Source: Hydrogenophaga sp. Root209
Lineage (GTDB): Bacteria; Pseudomonadota; Gammaproteobacteria; Burkholderiales; Burkholderiaceae_C
Reading direction: 5' to 3'
DNA length: 64,000 bases
Assembly: GCF_001428625.1 (NCBI RefSeq)
Contig: NZ_LMIE01000033.1
Coordinates: forward strand, 126,199-190,198
This document shows, in pieces, positions 37,190-49,598 of the stretch; position 1 is the first letter of the stretch, and each line of letters starts with the position of its first letter. Made by a program: the position numbers and the translations under genes. Under the pieces are notes generated by a model, which was not told where the DNA came from, ran no database searches, and saw only the letters and a list, made by a program, of their open reading frames with translations.

Positions 37190-38041
37190 ATGACCGCACA
37201 ACTCATCGACGGCAACGCCCTCTCCCGCCAACTTCGCGCCGACGTGACGGCGCGGGTTACCGCTCTGAAAGCACGTGGCATCACGCCGGGTCTGGCGGTG
37301 ATCCTGGTGGGCGAGAACGCGGCGTCGCAGGTGTATGTGCGCAACAAGGTCAAGGCCTGTGAAGACACCGGCATGCACTCGGTGCTGGAGCGTTGGCCCG
37401 CCACCATGACCGAGGCAGCACTGCTTGCGCGCGTGGATGCACTCAATGCCGACCCCACCATCCACGGCATCCTGGTGCAGCTTCCGTTGCCCGCGCACAT
37501 TGAGGCGCAGAAGGTCATCGAGGCGATCTCGCCTGCCAAGGACGTCGACGGCTTCCACATCGCCAGCGCAGGCGCGCTCATGACCGGCATGCCCGGTTTC
37601 TGGCCCTGCACGCCCTACGGCTGCATGAAGATGCTGGAGAGCATCGGCTACGAGCTCAAGGGCAAACACGCGGTGGTGATCGGGCGCAGCAACATCGTCG
37701 GCAAGCCCATGGCACTCATGCTGCTGCAGCAGAACGCCACGGTCACCATCTGCCACAGCGGCACCCCCGATCTCAAGGCCATGACGCTGCAAGCCGACGT
37801 GATCGTGGCCGCAGTGGGCAAGCGCAACGTGCTCACAGCCGACATGGTCAGGCCCGGTGCGGTGGTGATCGACGTGGGCATGAACCGCAATGACGAAGGC
37901 AAGCTGTGCGGCGATGTGGACTTTGAAGGGGTGCGGCAAGTCGCCGGCTGGATCACCCCGGTGCCCGGTGGTGTGGGACCCATGACCATCACCATGCTGA
38001 TGGTCAACACGCTCGAATCGGCCGAACGCCTGGTCGCCTAA
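37190..38041 (+). CDS. folD: Bifunctional methylenetetrahydrofolate dehydrogenase/cyclohydrolase
   Basis: Interconverts 5,10-methylene- and 10-formyl-tetrahydrofolate with NADP. The 283-residue product has the substrate/catalytic block [17 protein letters not shown] (catalytic Lys), GILVQLPLP, the [10 protein letters not shown] signature and the NADP site [17 protein letters not shown], then [16 protein letters not shown]. It is preceded by a terminator, so it likely has its own promoter within 37160-37190. Its stop overlaps the convergent membrane-protein gene by 4 bp. Confidence 0.97.
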   Translation: MTAQLIDGNALSRQLRADVTARVTALKARGITPGLAVILVGENAASQVYVRNKVKACEDTGMHSVLERWPATMTEAALLARVDALNADPTIHGILVQLPLPAHIEAQKVIEAISPAKDVDGFHIASAGALMTGMPGFWPCTPYGCMKMLESIGYELKGKHAVVIGRSNIVGKPMALMLLQQNATVTICHSGTPDLKAMTLQADVIVAAVGKRNVLTADMVRPGAVVIDVGMNRNDEGKLCGDVDFEGVRQVAGWITPVPGGVGPMTITMLMVNTLESAERLVA

Positions 38042-38481
38042 TCCTGGCCGATGCGCGGCGCGCTGAGACGCCACAACACGGCGCCAGCGCACAGCCACTG
38101 ACCCAGCACCATCGCGGTGCCCATGCCATGCCAAAGGCGCAGGTTGCCGCCGCTGGCACGGGCGGTGACGATGTTCTGGGCCACGGCGAATTCCTGCAAC
38201 AGCGCGAGCAACATCGCGAACAGCACGAAGCCCATGGTGGTGAGTGCGGCGGGCGCTATGTTGGCGCCCTCGCCACGCCAGCGGCGCAGGATCACCAGCA
38301 AGGCCATGCCGAACACGAGGCCGACCCAGCATTGGAGGGAAAAAATATTCGCGGCCATGGGCCCTGCCACGGCCGGACTGCCCAGCGTGGCAAACAACAG
38401 CGGCACGGCGAGAAAGCTCAGTGCGCTCATGCCACCCCACCAAAGGGCGGCGATCAGGATGGCCTGGCGCTGCAGCGGCAT
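38038..38481 (-). CDS. DUF4149-like four-helix membrane protein
   Basis: A 147-residue protein with four likely membrane helices at about 8-28, 45-62, 78-98 and 120-140. It has the look of DUF4149 proteins ([20 protein letters not shown]...). Function unknown. Its ATG shares one base with the greA stop (TGATG), implying coupling with greA. It converges on folD. Confidence 0.75.
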   Translation of the reverse strand: MPLQRQAILIAALWWGGMSALSFLAVPLLFATLGSPAVAGPMAANIFSLQCWVGLVFGMALLVILRRWRGEGANIAPAALTTMGFVLFAMLLALLQEFAVAQNIVTARASGGNLRLWHGMGTAMVLGQWLCAGAVLWRLSAPRIGQD

Positions 38482-38957
38482 CAGGCGTAGCGCACGGCCA
38501 CGATCTCGAAGCGCTTGGTGCCACCCGGTGCCTGGACCTCGGCCACATCGCCCTCTTCCTTGCCGATCAGCGCGCGCGCAATCGGGCTGCCGATGTTCAC
38601 CAATCCCAGCTTGAGGTCGGCCTCGTCTTCGCCCACGATCTGATACGTGACGGCCGCACCGCTGGCTTCGTCTTCCAGCTCCACCGTGGCACCAAATACA
38701 ACCTTGCCGCCGGCGTCCACCGCGGTCGGATCGATGATCTGCGCGGCCGACAGCTTGCCCTCGATCTCGGCAATGCGACCTTCGATGAAGCCTTGGCGGT
38801 CCTTGGCGGCGTCGTATTCGGCGTTTTCGCTTAGATCGCCCTGCGCGCGCGCTTCGGCAATCGCGTTGATCACCCAGGGGCGGTCCACGGTCTTCAGGCG
38901 ATGAAGCTCGTCCTTAAGTTTTTCTGCGCCGCGCTTGGTGATGGGTAGGGTGGCCAT
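38481..38957 (-). CDS. greA: Transcription elongation factor GreA
   Basis: Rescues backtracked RNA polymerase by stimulating cleavage. The 158-residue product starts [18 protein letters not shown]. It has the coiled-coil finger ([20 protein letters not shown] with the conserved acidic tip) and the C-terminal FKBP-like domain ([14 protein letters not shown]). The ATG at 38957 gives the family length. It lies downstream of carB, a common order, but a terminator-like hairpin lies between them. Confidence 0.97.
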   Translation of the reverse strand: MATLPITKRGAEKLKDELHRLKTVDRPWVINAIAEARAQGDLSENAEYDAAKDRQGFIEGRIAEIEGKLSAAQIIDPTAVDAGGKVVFGATVELEDEASGAAVTYQIVGEDEADLKLGLVNIGSPIARALIGKEEGDVAEVQAPGGTKRFEIVAVRYA

Positions 38958-39006
38958 GTGGTGCTCCGGAAGTCGGGGATGCAGCAGTCTTCGTCTGCGT
39001 CGATAC

Positions 39007-39040
39007 AAAAGGAAACCGCCGAGCGTTGCCGGTCGGCGGT
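39007..39040 (-). terminator. Terminator of the carA-orf-carB operon
   Basis: ACCGCCGA/TCGGCGGT, 8-bp perfect stem with a 10-base loop, then TTTCCTTTT on the minus strand. It lies about 70 bases past the carB stop. Confidence 0.65.
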
Positions 39041-39112
39041 GTACTGTGAACAATTATGCCCCGGGTAGTCCCCGGCTCCACTGGGAACAACCCGAAACCA
39101 CCTCAGCAGGGA

Positions 39113-42370
<3,258 letters not shown>

Positions 42371-42396
42371 GTGGTTCGCGATGGGTGCGCGCCGGC

Positions 42397-42759
42397 TCAG
42401 GCCTGGCGCTGGGTATCCAGTGTGTTCAGCAAGGCCTGCAGTCGCTCGGCCGGCACGTTTTTCTGCATCAGTTGCAGCAGGCCGTCGCCTTCGATCAGGG
42501 GACGCAGCACCTCGACTTCAGCGGCGTAAAAGCGCGCGTCCCAGGCAGCCAGTTCGGTGTTGAAGGTCTCATCGTCCCAGGTTTTTCCCTTGGCCAGCAG
42601 CGTCACCAGCGGCCCGGCCTTGTTTTCCAGAAACGCCTTGCGGTAGGGCTTCTGCGCCCAGCGCTGGGCGAACCAGTCCTTGTGCGGGGCCTCCAGCGTC
42701 AGCATGCGCTTGCCGATGGCTTTCTCGATGGCGAACACTGGAAAACTGAAGAGCTTCAT
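42397..42759 (-). CDS. Uncharacterised 120-residue protein between carA and carB
   Basis: I do not recognise a named family. The protein opens [20 protein letters not shown] and is soluble-looking, rich in Lys, Glu, Trp and Leu, without signal peptide, membrane helix or cysteine. Motif-like blocks are [20 protein letters not shown] and [19 protein letters not shown]. Spacing is tight, 12 bp after carA and 26 bp before carB, so it is very likely cotranslated with the synthase subunits. I recall related genes at this place in other Comamonadaceae, but that is unverified. Function unknown. Confidence 0.85.
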   Translation of the reverse strand: MKLFSFPVFAIEKAIGKRMLTLEAPHKDWFAQRWAQKPYRKAFLENKAGPLVTLLAKGKTWDDETFNTELAAWDARFYAAEVEVLRPLIEGDGLLQLMQKNVPAERLQALLNTLDTQRQA

Positions 42760-42771
42760 GGTGCGATGGCC

Positions 42772-43938
42772 TCAGGCGGTAGCAGGCACACGTGCCTGCA
42801 TGAGATCGATGAAACGGTCGAACAGGTAGCCGATGTCGTGCGGGCCGGGCGATGCCTCGGGGTGGCCCTGAAAGCAGAAGGCGGGCTTGTCGGTGCGGGC
42901 CAGGCCCTGCAGCGTGCCGTCGAACAGGCTTACGTGGGTGGCGCGCAACGTAGCCGGCAGGTTCTTCTCGTCCACCGCGAAGCCGTGGTTCTGGCTGGTG
43001 ATTGAGACACGGCCGTTGTCGAGGTCCTTCACCGGATGGTTGGCGCCGTGGTGGCCGAACTTCATCTTGAAGGTCTTGGCGCCACTGGCCAGCGCAAGAA
43101 TCTGGTGGCCCAGGCAGATACCGAAGGTGGGCACGCCTGCTTCGATGATCTCGCGCGTGGCGGCAATGGCGTAGTCGCAAGGCTCCGGATCGCCCGGGCC
43201 ATTGGAGAGAAAAACGCCGTTGGGCTTGAGCTTGAACACGTCGGACGCGGGCGTCTGAGCCGGCACCACGGTGATCTTGCAGCCCCGCTGCGCCAACATG
43301 CGCAGGATGTTGTTCTTCACCCCGAAGTCGTAGGCCACCACATGGAAACGCGGTGCGATCTGTTCGCCGTAGCCGAAGCCAAGTTGCCACTCGGTCTGCG
43401 TCCAGGCGTAGGGTTCGGTGGCTGAGACCACCTTGGCCAGATCCAGTCCCGCCATGTTGGGAGCGGATTTCGCCGCGGCCACGGCCGCGGCGCGGTGGGC
43501 CTCGGTGATGGTGGTGCCGGCGGGCAGCGCCACAATGCAGCCGTTCTGTGCGCCATGGGTGCGCAGGCGGCGCGTGAGGGCGCGGGTGTCGAGGTCGGCA
43601 ATGGCGACCGTGCCTTCGCGCTGCAGGTAGTGCGAGAGGGTTTCGGTGCTGCGGAAGTTGGAGGCCAGCAGGGGCAGGTCTTTGATGATCAGGCCAGCGG
43701 CGTGGATCCGGCTGGCTTCGACGTCTTCAGCGTTGATGCCGGTGTTGCCGATGTGCGGATACGTGAGGGTCACGATCTGCTGGCAGTAACTCGGATCGGT
43801 GAGGATTTCCTGGTAGCCGGTGAGCGAGGTGTTGAACACGACCTCACCCGTGGTCTGACCGGTGGCGCCGATGGAGACGCCTGTAAAGACCGTGCCGTCG
43901 GCGAGCGCGAGAAGGGCTTTCGGGTGGACGGGAAGCAC
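42772..43938 (-). CDS. carA: Carbamoyl-phosphate synthase small subunit
   Basis: Glutaminase subunit. The 388-residue product has the N-terminal CarA domain ([30 protein letters not shown]) and a class I glutamine amidotransferase domain with nucleophile FGICLGHQ, and the His/Glu pair in [15 protein letters not shown]. The GTG at 43938 is chosen because GGAG lies eight bases upstream and relatives begin just before the LALADGT block; a longer upstream reading is not family-like. It heads carA-orf-carB. Confidence 0.96.
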   Translation of the reverse strand: MLPVHPKALLALADGTVFTGVSIGATGQTTGEVVFNTSLTGYQEILTDPSYCQQIVTLTYPHIGNTGINAEDVEASRIHAAGLIIKDLPLLASNFRSTETLSHYLQREGTVAIADLDTRALTRRLRTHGAQNGCIVALPAGTTITEAHRAAAVAAAKSAPNMAGLDLAKVVSATEPYAWTQTEWQLGFGYGEQIAPRFHVVAYDFGVKNNILRMLAQRGCKITVVPAQTPASDVFKLKPNGVFLSNGPGDPEPCDYAIAATREIIEAGVPTFGICLGHQILALASGAKTFKMKFGHHGANHPVKDLDNGRVSITSQNHGFAVDEKNLPATLRATHVSLFDGTLQGLARTDKPAFCFQGHPEASPGPHDIGYLFDRFIDLMQARVPATA

Positions 43939-44102
43939 GGATGGGACTCCAGAAGTGGGGCGAAACGCAGGCCACCGGCGGTTGGTGCCGCGCAGGCTTC
44001 GCACCCGCCCTGCCCCTCATCGACTGGGGGCCCGGACGGACAAAACCTGGGGTGAGGAACCGGGGTGAGCGCGCGTCGCGCTGATTGCGGGTAAACCCCG
44101 GA

Positions 44103-44108
44103 ATTATA
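44103..44108 (-). promoter_or_regulatory. Candidate carA promoter -10
   Basis: A consensus TATAAT on the minus strand, overlapping the stop of the rRNA methyltransferase gene, about 165 bases upstream of the carA GTG. No good -35 is visible. The leader between them is GC-rich with short stems; no leader peptide is evident. Confidence 0.4.
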
Positions 44109-44883
44109 TGCTGGCCTCGCGCTCCGCCGCGCTCGCGTGCAGGCAGATGGCGGCAGCAGCGGCCACGTTGAGCGACTCTTCACCACCTGGCTGCGCAATG
44201 CGCACCGATTGCGAGGCCATGGCCTGCAACGCGGTGCTCACGCCCTGCCCCTCGTGCCCGAGCACCCAGCCGCAAGGCCATGGCAAAGCGGCCTGGTGCA
44301 GCAGATTACCCTGGTGCGAGCTGGTCACCAGCAGCGGCACCTCCAGCGCAGCGAGATCGCCCACCGACAGGCCTTCAACGAGGCGCAAGGCAAAGTGCGC
44401 ACCCATGCCCGCACGCAGCACCTTGGGCGACCAGAGCGCAGCCGTGCCTTTGAGCGCGAGCACCTGGCCAAAACCGAACGCCGCCGCGCTGCGCAAGATG
44501 GAGCCCACGTTGCCGGCGTCCTGCAGACAGTCCAGCACCACGGCGGCCTGGCCTGGGTCCAGCGCGGTGGATCTGGGCAGATCCCACACAAAGCCCACGC
44601 CAGCCGGCGACTCAAGACCGCTGATGGAAGCCATGAGCGCGCGCGGCACGGTCACGTTGTGGTCGGACGCGTCGCGCAAGTCGTGCGGGGCCTGTGCCCA
44701 GGCGTCCTCGGTGAACACGGCCACGGCGGGCCGATGACCGCGCGCGAGCAGGGCCCGGCAGAGGTGGTCGCCCTCAAGCCAGACCTGTCCCTGTTTGCGG
44801 TAGGCCGTGTTGTCCTGCGCCAGCACGCGCAGGCGCTTGAGCAGCGGGTTGTCGCGCGAGGTGATGGGGGCGGGTTCACTCAA
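44104..44883 (-). CDS. TrmH/SpoU-family RNA 2'-O-methyltransferase
   Basis: A 259-residue SPOUT methyltransferase with an N-terminal substrate-binding domain. The three family motifs are present: [21 protein letters not shown] region (shown as [16 protein letters not shown]), [12 protein letters not shown], and [14 protein letters not shown]. It probably methylates a ribose in rRNA; the exact site cannot be told from sequence. The start is TTG at 44883, overlapping the rnhB end by 8 bp; a methionine start is not available in frame. It is the last gene of the rpsB-lpx-rnhB run. Confidence 0.9.
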   Translation of the reverse strand: MSEPAPITSRDNPLLKRLRVLAQDNTAYRKQGQVWLEGDHLCRALLARGHRPAVAVFTEDAWAQAPHDLRDASDHNVTVPRALMASISGLESPAGVGFVWDLPRSTALDPGQAAVVLDCLQDAGNVGSILRSAAAFGFGQVLALKGTAALWSPKVLRAGMGAHFALRLVEGLSVGDLAALEVPLLVTSSHQGNLLHQAALPWPCGWVLGHEGQGVSTALQAMASQSVRIAQPGGEESLNVAAAAAICLHASAAEREASI

Positions 44884-45526
44884 GCGGCTGCGCTCCCGTC
44901 AACACTGCCTGGGCGAGTACCCGCGCCACCGGCGCAAACGTTCGCCGATGCATCTTTAACGCCCCGTGCTCCTGCAGCGCACGCAGGTGTTCGACCGTGC
45001 CGTAACCCTTGTGGCGATCGAATCCGTATTCAGGGTGCTGCAAATGCAGTTCACACAGCAGCCGATCGCGCGTGACCTTGGCCAGGATGGAGGCCGCAGA
45101 AATGCAGTGCACCAGCGCATCGCCCGAAACAATGGCCTCGGCCAGCACGTCCAGCGCCGGCAGGCGGTTGCCGTCCACCAGCACCTTGTTGGGCTTCAGG
45201 CGCAGTCCCAGCACAGCGCGGCGCATGGCCAACATGGTGGCTTGCAGGATGTTGAGCTGATCGATCTCCTCTACAGAGGCCTGCGCAACGCTGCAGCAGA
45301 GCGCCTTGGCGCGGATTTCGTCATACAGGCGCTCGCGGCTCAACGCGGTGAGCTGCTTCGAATCGGCCAGCCCCTTGATGGGCGAGCGGTCGTCCAGAAT
45401 CACGGCCGCGGCCACCACCGGCCCGGCCAGCGGGCCGCGCCCGGCTTCGTCCACCCCGGCCACCAGACCGGGCACATGCCAGGCCAGGTGTGCCTGCTCA
45501 GCCTTCAAGAACTTTTTCGATCGCAT
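44876..45526 (-). CDS. rnhB: Ribonuclease HII
   Basis: Removes ribonucleotides and RNA primers from DNA. The 216-residue product has the active-site block [13 protein letters not shown] (Asp26, Glu27), [10 protein letters not shown] and a later Asp in AKVTRDRLL. The ATG at 45526 lies inside the end of lpxB (29-bp overlap) and fits relatives that begin MRxKK. Order lpxB-rnhB matches the E. coli lpx operon. Confidence 0.95.
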   Translation of the reverse strand: MRSKKFLKAEQAHLAWHVPGLVAGVDEAGRGPLAGPVVAAAVILDDRSPIKGLADSKQLTALSRERLYDEIRAKALCCSVAQASVEEIDQLNILQATMLAMRRAVLGLRLKPNKVLVDGNRLPALDVLAEAIVSGDALVHCISAASILAKVTRDRLLCELHLQHPEYGFDRHKGYGTVEHLRALQEHGALKMHRRTFAPVARVLAQAVLTGAQPLE

Positions 45527-46634
45527 CGGTAGCCAGTTGGGCAGTATCGCGCCGCAGGGTGTGGTGCAACGCCGTGAAGCGCTGTTGCAAAGCTTCGATT
45601 CTCGCAGGCGCGTCGAGCCAGTCCAGCACGCTTTGAGCCAGGGCCTGGGGCGACGCCGCCTCTTGCAGGAACTCCGGCACCACAAATTCGCCACACAGAA
45701 TGTTGGGCAGGCCCACCCAGGGCTGCAGTTGCTTGCGCCGCATGATCTGCCACGACAGCCAGTTCATGTTGTACGCAATCACCATCGGGCGCTTGAACAG
45801 TGCCGCCTCCAGCGTGGCCGTGCCGCTGGCGATCAAGGTCACGTCACAGGCGGCCAACGCCATGTGTGACTGGCCGGCAATCACTTGTAGCTCGGCACCC
45901 AGGCCGGCGTTGCGGGCAGCGTCCCCGATGCGCTCGCGCAGTGCCGGCACGGCCGGCACCACGAACCGGATGCCCGGCCTTTGGCTACGCAGGCGCACGG
46001 CGGCTTCGAAGAACACTTGGGCAAGGTACTGCACCTCGGAGGCTCGGCTGCCCGGCAGGATCGCCACCACGGTGTCTTCATCGCGCAGACCCAGGGCGAC
46101 CCTGGCGGCAGATCGGTCCGGCGTCAGCGGTATCACATTGGCCAGGGGGTGACCCACGTAGGTCGAGGCAATGTCATGCCGGGCCAGCAACTCGGGTTCA
46201 AACGGGAAGATGCACAGAACATGGTCGGCGCTGCGGCGGATCTTGTCGACCCGCTCGGCGCGCCAGGCCCAGACAGACGGGCACACGAAATGGACGGTGC
46301 GCACGCCGCTGGCCTTCAGGCTGGCTTCCAGATCCAGATTGAAGTCGGGTGCGTCGACGCCAATGAACACGTCGGGCCGGTCGCTGGACAACAGGCGCTG
46401 CAGCAATTGCGCACGGATGCCGATGATCTCCCGGTAATGGCGCAGCACCTCCACGTACCCGCGCACCGCCAGTTTTTCGCTGGGCCACCAGGCCTCAAAT
46501 CCTTGGGCCGCCATCTGCTGGCCGCCAATGCCGAACGACTTCAGATCGGGCCAGCGCTGCCGCACCCCACCGAGCAACAGGCCCGCGAGCAGATCACCCG
46601 AGGTCTCGCCCGCCACCAGGGCAAAGCGCTTCAC
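45498..46634 (-). CDS. lpxB: Lipid-A-disaccharide synthase
   Basis: Glycosyltransferase family 19; joins UDP-diacylglucosamine and lipid X. The 378-residue product opens [20 protein letters not shown] (GTG start at 46634, with GGAG eight bases upstream) and has [34 protein letters not shown] and [13 protein letters not shown] 67-bp repeat-like sequence lies in the 125-bp gap to lpxA. Confidence 0.96.
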   Translation of the reverse strand: MKRFALVAGETSGDLLAGLLLGGVRQRWPDLKSFGIGGQQMAAQGFEAWWPSEKLAVRGYVEVLRHYREIIGIRAQLLQRLLSSDRPDVFIGVDAPDFNLDLEASLKASGVRTVHFVCPSVWAWRAERVDKIRRSADHVLCIFPFEPELLARHDIASTYVGHPLANVIPLTPDRSAARVALGLRDEDTVVAILPGSRASEVQYLAQVFFEAAVRLRSQRPGIRFVVPAVPALRERIGDAARNAGLGAELQVIAGQSHMALAACDVTLIASGTATLEAALFKRPMVIAYNMNWLSWQIMRRKQLQPWVGLPNILCGEFVVPEFLQEAASPQALAQSVLDWLDAPARIEALQQRFTALHHTLRRDTAQLATDAIEKVLEG

Positions 46635-46685
46635 TTGACGGGCTCCAGCGCGCGTGCGGTGGCCCCACCCAGGGACACCGAGGAA

Positions 46686-46752
46686 CCGGCTCCGCCGGGC
46701 CTCAGGTGTCGCCCCCCTTCCAGGGGGGTGGCGCCGAAGGCGACGCGGGGGG
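46686..46752. repeat. Dispersed hairpin repeat between lpxA and lpxB
   Basis: CCGGC-TCC-GCCGG followed by TCGCCCCCC-TTCCA-GGGGGGTGGCG and GCGCCGAAGGCGACGCGGGGGG. I recall close copies of this sequence scattered between genes in Comamonadaceae genomes. It forms strong stems in the lpxA-lpxB mRNA. Repeat status is from memory, and no second copy exists in this window. Confidence 0.5.
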
Positions 46753-46759
46753 TGCTCAT

Positions 46760-47554
46760 CTACCTGACAATGCCGCGCTGGGGCGACACCTGCCCGAGGA
46801 AATCCAGCATCATGGCCACGTCGGGCGCGGCATCGGGCGTCTTGTCGGTCAGGGAACGGATGCGCTCCATCGACTGCTCCAGCTTGAGGTCTTCGCGGTA
46901 CAGCGCCTTGTGCATGGCCTTGACGGCCGAGATGCGCTCGGGCGAAAAACCGCGGCGGCGCAGACCTTCGAAGTTCATGGAGCGCGCCTGCGCCGGCTGA
47001 CCCTGACACATCACGAACGGCGGCAGATCGGCGAACAGCAGCGAGCACATGGCCGTCATGGCGTGCGCACCCACACGCACGAACTGGTGCACCACGGTGA
47101 AGCCACCGAGGATCACCCAGTCGTCCACCACCACGTGGCCTGCAAGTTGGGAGTTGTTGGCGAAGATGGTGTGGTTGCCCACCAGGCAGTCGTGCGCCAG
47201 ATGCACGTAAGCCATGATCCAGTTGTCGTTGCCGACCTGGGTCTTCGCGCGATCCCCGGGCGAGCCAATATTGAAGGTGCAGAACTCGCGAACGGTGTTG
47301 CGGTCACCGATGATGAGCTCACACGGTTCACCAGCGTATTTCTTGTCCTGCGGCACCGCGCCCAGCGAGTTGAACTGGAAGATGCGGTTGTCACGTCCAA
47401 TGGTTGTATGGCCCTCGATCACGCAATGCGCACCGATCGTGGTGCCCGCGCCGACCTTCACGTTCGGACCGATCACGGTGTAGGGGCCGATCGCGACCGA
47501 ACTGTCGAGTTCGGCGGCCGGGTCCACCAGCGCGGTGGGGTGGATCAGAGACAC
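46760..47554 (-). CDS. lpxA: UDP-N-acetylglucosamine acyltransferase
   Basis: First step of lipid A synthesis. The 264-residue product is a left-handed beta-helix of hexapeptide repeats ([20 protein letters not shown]) with the catalytic His in [14 protein letters not shown], and a C-terminal helical domain. The GTG at 47554 has a strong Shine-Dalgarno, GGAGGAGGG six bases upstream. It is 19 bp after fabZ. Confidence 0.97.
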   Translation of the reverse strand: MSLIHPTALVDPAAELDSSVAIGPYTVIGPNVKVGAGTTIGAHCVIEGHTTIGRDNRIFQFNSLGAVPQDKKYAGEPCELIIGDRNTVREFCTFNIGSPGDRAKTQVGNDNWIMAYVHLAHDCLVGNHTIFANNSQLAGHVVVDDWVILGGFTVVHQFVRVGAHAMTAMCSLLFADLPPFVMCQGQPAQARSMNFEGLRRRGFSPERISAVKAMHKALYREDLKLEQSMERIRSLTDKTPDAAPDVAMMLDFLGQVSPQRGIVR

Positions 47555-47573
47555 AGAGCGCCCTCCTCCACCG

Positions 47574-48014
47574 TCAGGCGAGGGTGCGCATGGTGCACAT
47601 CAGCTCCGCTTCGCACGCCACCTGTTCGCCCACGCGGGTGACGCCCTTGAACTTGAAGATGCCGGCCTTCATGCGGTCCAGCGTCACGTCCATCACCAAC
47701 TGATCGCCCGGCTCCACCGGGCGCTTGAAACGCGCACCGTCGATGCCGGCGAAGTAGTACACCGTCTTGTCGTCCGGCGTCACACCAAGGGTGTCGAAAG
47801 CCAGCAAGGCGGCGACTTGCGCCATGGCTTCAAGCATCAGCACACCCGGCATCACCGGGCGGTGCGGGAAGTGCCCGACGAAAAACGGCTCGTTGATGGT
47901 CACGTTTTTGAGCGCCTTGATGCTCTTGCCCTTTTCAAGCTCCAGGACCCGGTCCACCAGCAGGAACGGATAGCGGTGGGGCAATTGCTTGAGAATCTGG
48001 TGAATGTCCATCAT
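47574..48014 (-). CDS. fabZ: 3-hydroxyacyl-ACP dehydratase FabZ
   Basis: Dehydrates 3-hydroxyacyl-ACP in fatty acid elongation. The 146-residue hot-dog protein has catalytic His48 and Glu62 in [20 protein letters not shown]. Starts ATGATG; the first ATG (48014) overlaps the lpxD stop by 4 bp. Placement between lpxD and lpxA is standard. Confidence 0.97.
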   Translation of the reverse strand: MMDIHQILKQLPHRYPFLLVDRVLELEKGKSIKALKNVTINEPFFVGHFPHRPVMPGVLMLEAMAQVAALLAFDTLGVTPDDKTVYYFAGIDGARFKRPVEPGDQLVMDVTLDRMKAGIFKFKGVTRVGEQVACEAELMCTMRTLA

Positions 48015-49063
48015 GGCTTTGTGTTGTTCTGTAGGGCCTGTTCGATCGCATGTTCCGCCACCTTGAGGCGTTCGCGAATGCGGTTGAGCTGCTTGAGCGA
48101 TGCAGCATTTTTTTCCCAGCTCGCATTGTCGTCGATGGGAAACATGCCGGTGTAGTGACCGGGCTTGAGCAAGGAGCGGGTGACGACCGAGGCCGCGGAC
48201 ACATGCACGCCGTCGCCCAGCTTCAAATGGCCCAACACCACCGCGCCACCTCCGATGGTGCAGCCCGCGCCGATGGTGGCACTGCCGGCCACCCCCACGC
48301 ATCCAGCCATGGCTGTGTGGGCACCCACGTGCACGTTGTGGCCGATCTGGATCAGGTTGTCGAGCTTCACGCCGTCCTCGATCACGGTGTCGTCCAGCGC
48401 GCCGCGGTCGATGCAGGTATTGGCGCCAATCTCGACGTCGTTGCCAATGCGCACAGCGCCAAGTTGCTCGATCTTGATCCACTCACCTTGCTGCGGCGCA
48501 AAGCCGAAACCGTCCGCGCCGATGACCACGCCGGAATGCACCACACAACGCTCGCCCAAGGTGCAGCGCTCCCCCACCGTCACACGCGGGTGCAACTGGG
48601 TGTTCGCACCGACCTGCGCATGCTCGCCGAGAACGCAGTGCGCCCCGATGCGAACGCCCGAGCCAACGCGAACGCCGGCAGCGATGACGGCAAACGCACC
48701 GACATCGACGCCTGGCGCCAACTCGGCAGTTGGGTGAACCAAAGCGGTCGAATGGATGCCTGCCACCGACGCGGGCGCATGCTCCCGTCGCCACCATTGC
48801 GTGAGACGGGCAAAGTACAGGTAAGGATCGTCGGTGACGATGCACGCACCGCGCTCGCTGGCAGCACCACGCAGCGACGGCGGAACGATCAGCCCGGCTG
48901 CGCGCGTGGTGGCAATTTGCGATGCGTAGCGGACGTGTGAAACAAAGGCCAGTGCATCCGGCTCGGCCGTGGCCAGCGGGGCCAGCCGGCGGATGGCCAG
49001 CTCGGGTGAGCCGACGAGTTCACCACCGAGGGCTTCGACAATGGAGCCCAGTGGTCTCGACAC
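48011..49063 (-). CDS. lpxD: UDP-3-O-acylglucosamine N-acyltransferase
   Basis: Third step of lipid A synthesis. The 350-residue product has the N-terminal uridine-binding domain, hexapeptide beta-helix repeats and the catalytic His in [19 protein letters not shown], and a C-terminal helix. The start is GTG at 49063, with AGGA about ten bases upstream. 16 bp after skp. Confidence 0.97.
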   Translation of the reverse strand: MSRPLGSIVEALGGELVGSPELAIRRLAPLATAEPDALAFVSHVRYASQIATTRAAGLIVPPSLRGAASERGACIVTDDPYLYFARLTQWWRREHAPASVAGIHSTALVHPTAELAPGVDVGAFAVIAAGVRVGSGVRIGAHCVLGEHAQVGANTQLHPRVTVGERCTLGERCVVHSGVVIGADGFGFAPQQGEWIKIEQLGAVRIGNDVEIGANTCIDRGALDDTVIEDGVKLDNLIQIGHNVHVGAHTAMAGCVGVAGSATIGAGCTIGGGAVVLGHLKLGDGVHVSAASVVTRSLLKPGHYTGMFPIDDNASWEKNAASLKQLNRIRERLKVAEHAIEQALQNNTKP

Positions 49064-49079
49064 ACCCGGTTCCTGCGGC

Positions 49080-49598
49080 TTACTTGGCGCCGTTCAAGCC
49101 GCTAAGCACCTTGTCGGTGATGTCGTGCTTGGGGTTGATGTAGACCGCCTCCTGAAGGACCAAGTCGAATTTTTCCGCCTCGGCCACCTGGCGGATGATG
49201 CGGTTGGCGCGTTCCAGAACGCTTTGCAGCTCTTCGTTCTTGCGCATGTTCAGGTCTTCCTGGAACTCGCGCTGCTTGCGCTGAAAGTCTCGATCCTGGT
49301 CAACCAGTTGTCGCTGGCGCGCGGTGCGCTGACTGTCAGGCAGCGTGGGCGCTTCACGCTCGAACTTCTCTGACGCCGTCTTGAGTTGAGCAGCCAAGGC
49401 CTGCACTTCTTTCTCGCGGCGGGAGAATTCCTGCTCGAGTTTGGTCTGAGCGGCCTTGGCCGAGTTGGAGTCGCGCAAGATGCGCTCCAGGTTCACGAAG
49501 CCGATACGCAGGTCTTGCGCGGCAACGCCGAGCGTTGCGAGCCCCAGGGCCACGGCAACGAGCGTCTTGCGGTTGAACAGGCTGGTAAGTGTCTTCAT
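49080..49598 (-). CDS. skp: Periplasmic chaperone Skp/OmpH
   Basis: A 172-residue OmpH-family chaperone that escorts outer-membrane proteins. Signal peptide at about 1-27 ([20 protein letters not shown]...VAA), then a domain [20 protein letters not shown] and a long charged coiled coil of about residues 45-140 (the tentacles). The ATG shares one base with the bamA stop (TGATG at 49598-49600), suggesting coupling; a TTG one codon upstream is an unlikely alternative. Confidence 0.93.
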   Translation of the reverse strand: MKTLTSLFNRKTLVAVALGLATLGVAAQDLRIGFVNLERILRDSNSAKAAQTKLEQEFSRREKEVQALAAQLKTASEKFEREAPTLPDSQRTARQRQLVDQDRDFQRKQREFQEDLNMRKNEELQSVLERANRIIRQVAEAEKFDLVLQEAVYINPKHDITDKVLSGLNGAK

